Of a DNA stretch of 64,000 nt, positions 57,701 through 64,000 are shown piece by piece. The notes beneath the pieces were generated by a model. It ran no database searches. It was not told the DNA's origin and saw only the letters and a list, made by a program, of their open reading frames with translations. A program made the position numbers and the translations under genes. Source of the DNA: Parastagonospora avenae f. sp. tritici 18332-5 (lineage: Eukaryota; Ascomycota; Dothideomycetes; Pleosporales; Phaeosphaeriaceae); the NCBI GenBank assembly GCA_022559985.1, contig JAFJTR010000014.1, forward strand, positions 124,001 to 188,000, in the 5' to 3' direction. Position 1 is the stretch's first letter; each line of letters starts with the position of its first letter.

Positions 57701-59364
57701 CTTTACGGACGCGTTTGCGTCGATGACCTGACCAATAACGAGCGGGAGGAAGTTGAGCGGGATACGCATCGAGTTGAAAAGCGCGAGGGACGAGAAAATC
57801 CGAGCAGGCTCAAGACCTTTGTTGACTTGCGAGTAGGTGATGAAACTGACCATACTAGCAAACACAGGCATCGACATGCCCACTGCGAGGATAGCGTTAC
57901 GGATGGTGAGGAGGACTTGGATCGCCTTGATTTCCTTCTTTCTGATGCTCTGGATGCGTTGCAAGAAACTTGTCTCCCAGCCAAAGTATTTCACGAAGCG
58001 AACACCCTGTAGAATCTCCTGGGTCAAGCCGACACGCTGGTCGGTGATCTTGTTGATGGCGACACGGCGGCGGAAGAGGACCTTGACGGCGTGTCCAAGG
58101 AGAGGCATGGCGATCAGGATAAGTCCGAGACCAGGAAGAGCACTGTATGTCAAGTTGATAAGGAGGAGAGCGGTAGTGATCAGGATACCGATGGGGGCAG
58201 TCCAGATCATGTGGAAGAAACCACTGGCTTGGTCAATACGGTATGTGTCCGTGGACATGAGATTGACGATGCGACCGTTACCCCAGCCCTCACCATCGCC
58301 AGCTACGCCTGCAGTCCCAGCAGACTTCTTCTTCCTATCTTTCCGGTTCTTCTTGAGCATTTTCTTGTACCACTTGACGTGTTCGTCGCTACCTGGTTTG
58401 ATATCTGATGGTGGCGCAGCTTCGGCAATAGCTATACCACCAGCTTTAGCTCTGCCTGATAGTTTCATGGCCTTGTTGAAGATGAGCGCGATGAGGACTC
58501 CTCGTGCTTCTCCACCGATCATCATTCCGCGGTACATGAAATGGTTGGTGGCCAAACTTTGGAAGAATTGCAGGACCGTGATGGCGACGACAAGACCAAA
58601 GCCCTCCCCTAGATTAGGTGCAGGCGCATCACTACGCTGGGCAACGTAAGCGCGCACGGCGAAGCTGATGAGATAACGAAGGACGAAGGGTGCTACTGCT
58701 TGGATGACAGATGCAGATAATTGGCATAGACCTCCTATTATGAACTCCCATTTCTGGTTGGGATGTTAGTCGGTCTTTCTTCGGTCTAGTTGATCGGGCT
58801 TACAAAGGTATCAAACATAGCTCTCAGCAACGGTCGTTTGTGCTTCTGCTCTAATCGCAGCCGGAATGCGGTGTCCAGCTTCGTCGCCAGCACATCTGCG
58901 CTGCGTTTGGGGTTGACTACATATAGGTCATTCTTCTCCAAGGGTCGCTTGTACCCGACATTCATCAGAGGCTGCATCCATTGCCAGGTCAAAAGACTGA
59001 AAATGCTTGCGGTATACTCAGGGGAAACTTCTGGCGTCTTCGGCACAGGCGGCACAGGCCCCCATTTCAGAGGGTTTGTCTTGTACCACTTCCGCCGTTT
59101 CAAGGAACTCTTCACATCTGAGTCATCGCTAATGTCTGTGTATGCACTCGTTCCGCTCTGCGTTCTTGATAGATCGCCTCGTTTGCCGTGGCCGTCGGTG
59201 TTTTTCTCAAGGTCTTTTACGCCCTTCTCTGTTTTTATGGGCTCATATCGCGCGTCGTCACGTGGTTCCGCCTCTGTCGGGTCTTGCACTGCGGCTTGAG
59301 GATCCACCAGTCCAAACTCCTTCTCTTTCTCGTTCTCATCCATCGATGTCGATGAATTTGACAT
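54776..59364 (-). CDS. ABCC (MRP/YOR1-type) multidrug ABC transporter
   Basis: Four exons, 59364-58804, 58753-56217, 56158-55063 and 55015-54776, join to 1477 aa. The order is a charged N-terminus, TMD1 (about 200-560), NBD1, an acidic-basic linker, TMD2 (about 920-1180) and NBD2, without the extra TMD0 of long MRPs. NBD1 has Walker A GSVGSGKSS, signature VSGGQKQR and Walker B IVLMDDPLSAVD. NBD2 has Walker A GRTGAGKSS, signature FSLGQRQL and Walker B IIVCDEATSSVD with the catalytic Glu. The NBD1 Asp at the Glu position is usual for ABCC, so NBD2 likely does most ATP turnover. YOR1-like pumps export organic anions and drugs at the plasma membrane. An insertion of about 60 residues rich in Lys (KKMLKKNRKDRKKK) lies in the first TMD loop. 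Confidence 0.93.
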
Positions 59365-61091
59365 GACCGTAGTTCAATTCAGCCGTTCACAGGCGCTATG
59401 CCAAAAAGTAAAAAAGTACGCGGAGCCGAGATTTGCGTACACGTAGATGTCCTGACTGCTTTGTCCACTGGAAGCGACAGTTGCAACGTCCAAAAGCGTC
59501 GGATACGAGACGGAGAAGTGAAAGGCGCTGGCAACAGCGAAACAGTTGTCAGTGTCACTGGCAGCAGGCACCCGAGGACAATCAAATACTGAATGGTGAT
59601 TTCACTGCAAGCCGCAGCCACTAGTGGCACCCGGGCGAAACGGACATAAGTGTCGCCAATCACTGATGACGCGAAAGTGCTGCATAACCTGGGGTTGCTA
59701 AGCATCAAAGGGCGGTTTTTCGCCTTCGGTGTCTGATCTGCTCCGACGAACCGACATCCAGTTGGGTCACGCCGGCAGGCAGCATCAACGCCATCAACAA
59801 ACGCTATCCCGGCGGTGACGGTGAAGTGCGAAAATTATCTCGCAAACACCATAATTACTCGATAGCTGCTACCAAAAGCCGTGGTCCTCGATTCCCACGT
59901 CGCACGTCAAGCTGGAAACAATCAACCACGCAGACCAAACGTGCCTCGGATCGGGATGTGTGGGGCGCATCGCTTGGCTGGAAGCGGGCGCAAAGCTTGA
60001 AGTTTGCCCGATATTTCCGACTCGCATACGTTGACCGGACATTGTGCAGCATCGTGCATGTTGATGGGTACGTGGCTGTGGAGTCATACATAACACACTG
60101 ACAAGCTGTCCGAGTTTCCATCTTGTGTCTAATCAGACAGTCCTAGCTCTTTTTGTTTTGTTTTGTCCTTCCCGGTCGGCGCGCAAATGTCGTGGCACAA
60201 CTCCAATCCGGCATGAGCCCTCGATGTGACTGCACGCCTTCGCGTCAGGGTAGAAGGATCGCTCTGTCCGCAGCTCAGGAATGTCCCGCGCTGTGGGACG
60301 CGATACTCTGTGGTCTCCTGCGTTATCTCTGGCTGCTTGCATCAAGTAGTGCTGACTGTATGTGACCATGGAATCATTCTGTGAGTCGTGCACCATCATG
60401 ACTCTTCCTGGATGACGTGGGTTGGGAGAAGGAATCTCGTCCGTGGTTGAACATGGGCCTGCGGAACATATTCGAAAGAACGGCCAGCAGAAGAAAGTTG
60501 GTTTTCGCCGAAGGATGACTGAGAGATGAAGAAAAGGAAATCCTAAGCCATGTGTAGCTCGTAACTTTCAAGGAAACATTTAGGTTTATGTAAAGTTAGG
60601 AAGTAGAGCATGCTGCCATATTCGACGATGATCCGTTATCGGTTTCTGACTGGCCTTTATACCCCAAAGAGACTTTCGAGTCATATAATTCAAAGTTGCA
60701 AAAGCCTCGGTATTGCAATATTACCATGTGCGTGTTACGATGACAAGTTTCATAGTTCATCAAAGGTAGACCTGAAGCGTTGTACCATATCAGTCGTGCA
60801 AAAAGGGGACAAGAATAAGCACACGACTACGGGCGCGAGAACCCCCATTTAAGAATATCAGCGCGGTACTATCCGTCCGTCTCATCGCACATCAAAGCGG
60901 CCGATCCGTGAGCATGAATTTACGCCACGCGTTGGAAAATGCAATTGCTGACCATTGGCATCAATACCGAAACGAATGCCAATCCACCAATCGGTCCGCA
61001 ACGGCCTTATCACGACGGCTTTGCAAAGATCAACCCAGTCGTGAAATTAGGTTTTGATAAATTGGGTGCAAAGTATTGGAGCTTTTGCATC
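59365..61091. other. 1.7-kb intergenic region
   Basis: No supported gene, RNA or repeat. Confidence 0.4.
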
Positions 61092-62265
61092 TTACAGACT
61101 TGGCTTGTACCGATAGACATATAGGTATACTATTTCTTCCCCGACCTCAACATCACCCGGGAGCGGATAGTCAAACTTCGCGGTCGGTTGAAATCCAGCT
61201 GTGGCCATGAGATCGAAGAAGACTTCCTCGCTGGAATGTCGCATTTTCATTGCTATGGCTACTCTGACCTTCGGCGAGACTTTGGCCAACCGACTGAGTG
61301 TCTCGACCAGTGCAGGGCTACGTGTTTACTTCAGTGATGGCCGATGCCAAGAGTATTGACGGACGTCTTACCTGCTGTCTGAGTTGTATGTGCAGTCTGC
61401 AGCGATGACCAAGTCCACAGGCGAGGACGGAAGCCGTAGGTTTAGTGGTAGCTCAGCATTCCAATCCAAAGTTTGGAACTCGAGTGAAGAGCCTTCGGCG
61501 GGCTTAGCCAGACGGATGTTGCGCTTTACAATTGCTTGGGCTTCCGGAAGATCAGTGAGGCAGATCTCTGCTCCTGGGAGGAGTTGGGCGATAGTGATAC
61601 CAACCATTCCACAGCCGGTTCCGAGTTCTAAGATCTGAGATTGGGCAGGTCGTCCAGAGGGCAGTAATGCTTTCGCAAGTGGGCTGTCGCTGTTGAGGAG
61701 ATCATTGAGGTAAGATGATAAACTAATGCCTGCATCCCTGAAATTCGTCAGCGTCTGTGTGATGGCTATTTGTGTTGTTGTGCTACCAAAGATGTCGAGC
61801 AATGCTCTCCCCCGTTTCCTCGTACATGGTCACAACAGATCCACTTGGGAGCCTGAAACGTCTCTGGACAAGCTTGCTGGCTTCGCTTGTTGGTGCAGAA
61901 ACACCGAAGCTTGAGCTCCAGGCAGATAATACTCCACATGCTCCATCTTCAGATAGCATGCTGTATTCGTCACATTTCAACTTCGACCCGAATCCCACCC
62001 GTACACGAAGTTTCGACGATTTTCGAGTGTTGGCCAGAGGGAATGTGATAGGCAGAGTTCGCATACCAGCACTCCATTGTACTGTTCTCCATACTACTAC
62101 TTCGTCTGAGGGACCAGACAGAAGCTCTGCCGACAACTGTATGTCATGTGGTAGGAATGAATCGCCCAAATCAGACGCGATGGTAACCAGACATGATATC
62201 TCTTGCTTCGAGGTACTTTTCACCGTGACAACGCGAGGCGGCTTGAGAAATCGGATGTATCGCAT
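61092..62265 (-). CDS. METTL21/Rrg1-like SAM-dependent methyltransferase
   Basis: Three exons, 62265-61787, 61737-61372 and 61317-61092, give 356 aa. The junction of exons 1 and 2 restores RHLWDAGISLSSYL, a typical stretch just before the SAM domain. Motif I is ILELGTGCGMVGI, the acidic post-I strand is EICLTDLPEAQ, and the METTL21-type motif IV is VIAADCTYNSD. The C-terminal strand pair ends VYLYVYRYKPSL. The family methylates lysines of proteins such as elongation factors and chaperones. The N-terminal 150 residues with SCLVTIASDLGDSFLP resemble fungal proteins named after S. pombe Rrg1 (rapid response to glucose). The start at 62265 is preferred over 62406, which adds a Pro/His leader. Confidence 0.85.
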
Positions 62266-62601
62266 GGGTGCATTTAGAGTTGGTGACAGTGAGAGTTTGA
62301 GTGGGGGCGCAAAGATGGAGGGCGCTGTTCTCGGTACCCGACTAGGATGGTGAATGTGGGGGCGGCGGCTGGGAACTATGGGAACCTTGGGACTCTTTGA
62401 ACACAATCTCTTAGCTGCATACCCTCATTCAACACATCATCGCACAACATCGACCCGAAGCATTCCGCGGCTGTAGGACACATGCGCCTTCACCCATTCT
62501 GAGCTCAATGCGCCGTTGCGAAGAAGCGCGCGAGAGCAGCGATCCCTAGTCACCTCTCCCAGCCTCAGCGTCATCGCCCAAAGCCCAAAGGCAACGTCGA
62601 C
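62266..62601. promoter_or_regulatory. Divergent promoter region
   Basis: 336 bp between the methyltransferase gene and the right-edge gene. No clear motif. Confidence 0.35.
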
Positions 62602-64000
62602 ATGTACCGGCGCAGTGATCCTCGATGGAATCGCACGCTGCAGCACCTGTCCTCGAACATTGAACATGCAAACGAATCTGCGCAGGAGAACATCTATGGC
62701 TTCACTCAGCGCTATGTGAACCCGTGTCTGTCATCTATCACCCAATGCGTCAACGTTTGCACCGCGCCATGCTTTCCCGCGCACAACGACCGCCGGCGTC
62801 ATCGCTCAGCACGCGGCCGCGCCGAGTCGAGTTTCGATTTCTACGACGATTGGGAAGAGGACGAGAGCGACGGGCTGCTGGGCTGGGGTTCTGAGAATCT
62901 GGACAGATTCTTGGGCAGCGCAAGCACATATGGGACAACAAACCAGCCTGGTCGCCAGCGCGCAATGAGCTATGGACAGCGGAACCGAGACCCGAGATAC
63001 AACACGGCGCGGAGAAAGAGCAACGCGCAGCAGGCCAGAGATGTAGCAGGCCAAGACCCGACCATCATCCCAAGCTCCTCCTACTTTGGCTTCCTGGGAC
63101 GGCTGCCGTTCAAGATTGGCGGCAAGGGCCTGCGCTACAAGCCGAGCGCAGCAGATCTTATAGACCACCCGGGCACATCGCGACGAAGCATGGAAGAGGA
63201 ACAGCCCTTGATCGAAGACAGCGAGGAAGACGCACTCGACCGCAGCGAGCACAAGGTCCACCGCAGGCAGCGAAGCGACACGCATACCTCAGGACACACC
63301 ACCGATTCCCTCAGCTCACGCGGCGACATTTTCCCCAGCGAGGACGAACTCGACGACGCAGTCCCTCTCGACGACGAGTTCACCCTCGTCCTCGAGCGCA
63401 GAACCACCAGCCAATGGAACGACGCAAGCAGTAACACCAACAGCAACAAGAAAAGGAGCAAGCGCCCGTCTGGCACCCGCGTATCCACGCGCTCCGCTTC
63501 ATCCCGCAGCACGCGAAAGTCAGAAGAAGCCGCGCTCCACTCTACATCCGAGACCATCGAGGAACTCGACATGCCCACCATGGACGAGCTGCAAGAAGAA
63601 GAAGAACGCCTGCGCATCGAGGAAGAACAACAAGTCTTCAGAAAGCGCCAGGAAGCCCAGCATCTCGCTGTACAGCGCGGCCTCGTCACCGACCAGGAGC
63701 GCCAGCTCAAAACTCCGCCTGTCTCGCGCACCCGCTCGCCGTCGCCGCAGCCCATGGCGACTGTGCAGTCGACTGTCTCGCCGCTGGTTAGGTCGCCGGC
63801 CAGTGAGTACCCGCCGCAGCACTCAGAGTTGGTGCCGTTCCCGAGCTTCGTGGATGTGCAGAGTATGCCCGAGAGCAGCAATTTTCACGTCGATGAGAGC
63901 GATTATAGTAGTATGGCGCCGACGCCGCAGAGGCCTTTGTCGCTCAGAAATGAGGCGAGGGAAGGCCAGGAGGATGAGGAGTTTGTGCCAGCGCGGTTGC
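62602..64000 (+). CDS. Partial large acidic fungal protein of unknown function (3' end beyond window)
   Basis: The frame starting at 62602 (MYRRSDPRWNRTLQHL) stays open to base 64000 without a stop, giving at least 466 aa. The N-terminus has a Cys-containing segment (YVNPCLSSITQCVNVCTAPC) and then FDFYDDWEEDESDGLLGWG. A basic stretch and a conserved-looking core follow (IIPSSSYFGFLGRLPFKIGG, LRYKPSAADLIDHPG). The rest is acidic, Ser-rich and partly coiled-coil (MDELQEEEERLRIEEEQQ). I have seen similar arrangements only in uncharacterised Pezizomycotina proteins. Length, uniform codon use and the absence of stops over 1.4 kb make it a real gene. Confidence 0.75.
   Translation, partial: MYRRSDPRWNRTLQHLSSNIEHANESAQENIYGFTQRYVNPCLSSITQCVNVCTAPCFPAHNDRRRHRSARGRAESSFDFYDDWEEDESDGLLGWGSENLDRFLGSASTYGTTNQPGRQRAMSYGQRNRDPRYNTARRKSNAQQARDVAGQDPTIIPSSSYFGFLGRLPFKIGGKGLRYKPSAADLIDHPGTSRRSMEEEQPLIEDSEEDALDRSEHKVHRRQRSDTHTSGHTTDSLSSRGDIFPSEDELDDAVPLDDEFTLVLERRTTSQWNDASSNTNSNKKRSKRPSGTRVSTRSASSRSTRKSEEAALHSTSETIEELDMPTMDELQEEEERLRIEEEQQVFRKRQEAQHLAVQRGLVTDQERQLKTPPVSRTRSPSPQPMATVQSTVSPLVRSPASEYPPQHSELVPFPSFVDVQSMPESSNFHVDESDYSSMAPTPQRPLSLRNEAREGQEDEEFVPARL

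Noticed and set aside
60939..61124. Small plus-strand frame before the methyltransferase gene
   Set aside because: Overlaps the 3' end of the methyltransferase and shows no domain.

Overview
The window reads as nuclear DNA of a filamentous ascomycete. The genes carry short introns of about 45-65 bp with GTRNGY donors and CTAAC/CTGAC-like branch points, and coding sequence is broken by gene-poor stretches of 1-3 kb. The gene set (CYP51/ERG11, single-FHA RAD53/CHK2, ATG10, YOR1-type ABCC pump, DAL5-type MFS carriers, PEX10) fits Pezizomycotina. The CYP51 sequence looks most like Dothideomycetes, but that placement is from recognition only. There is no bacterial-style operon, no CRISPR array and no rRNA.

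Layout. 1-8.7 kb: accessory block with two tandem paralogues on the minus strand. The left one is cut by the window edge. The right one is a 1101-aa protein with a trypsin-fold-like domain, a helical region and two membrane segments. An M20 peptidase, a possible F-box fragment and a divergently transcribed single-pass membrane protein lie among them. 9.4-14.5 kb: MSH4 (meiotic MutS homologue) divergent from RSA4 (60S assembly). 14.5-20.2 kb: gene-poor, with a 64-aa membrane protein and an unrecognised conserved-looking protein. 20.3-33.8 kb: dense housekeeping block of ornithine aminotransferase, nitronate monooxygenase, CYP51, RAD53/CHK2, ATG10, mitoribosomal mS29 (RSM23), RRS1 and an ACS-family MFS permease. 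33.8-37 kb: gene-poor island holding a relic of a DHA2-type MFS gene. 37-41 kb: an 877-aa possible meiotic axis protein and phosphomannomutase SEC53. 41-51 kb: a small membrane protein, a tRNA-derived SINE-like element, a broken small gene, PEX10, and a tandem pair of multi-module RNase H1-N/viroplasmin-domain genes, each with two in-frame stops. 51-62 kb: a tail-anchored-looking protein and a 1477-aa YOR1-like ABCC transporter. 61-64 kb: a METTL21/Rrg1-like methyltransferase and the start of a large acidic unknown protein that runs off the right edge.

Functional ties. Two divergent pairs share short intergenic regions and may be co-expressed: mS29/RRS1 (both translation machinery) and RAD53/ATG10 (DNA-damage and autophagy responses). 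MSH4 and the possible axis protein would both act in meiotic recombination. The blocks most worth a second look are the protease-like tandem pair at the left and the stop-bearing viroplasmin-module pair at 46.5-50.8 kb.
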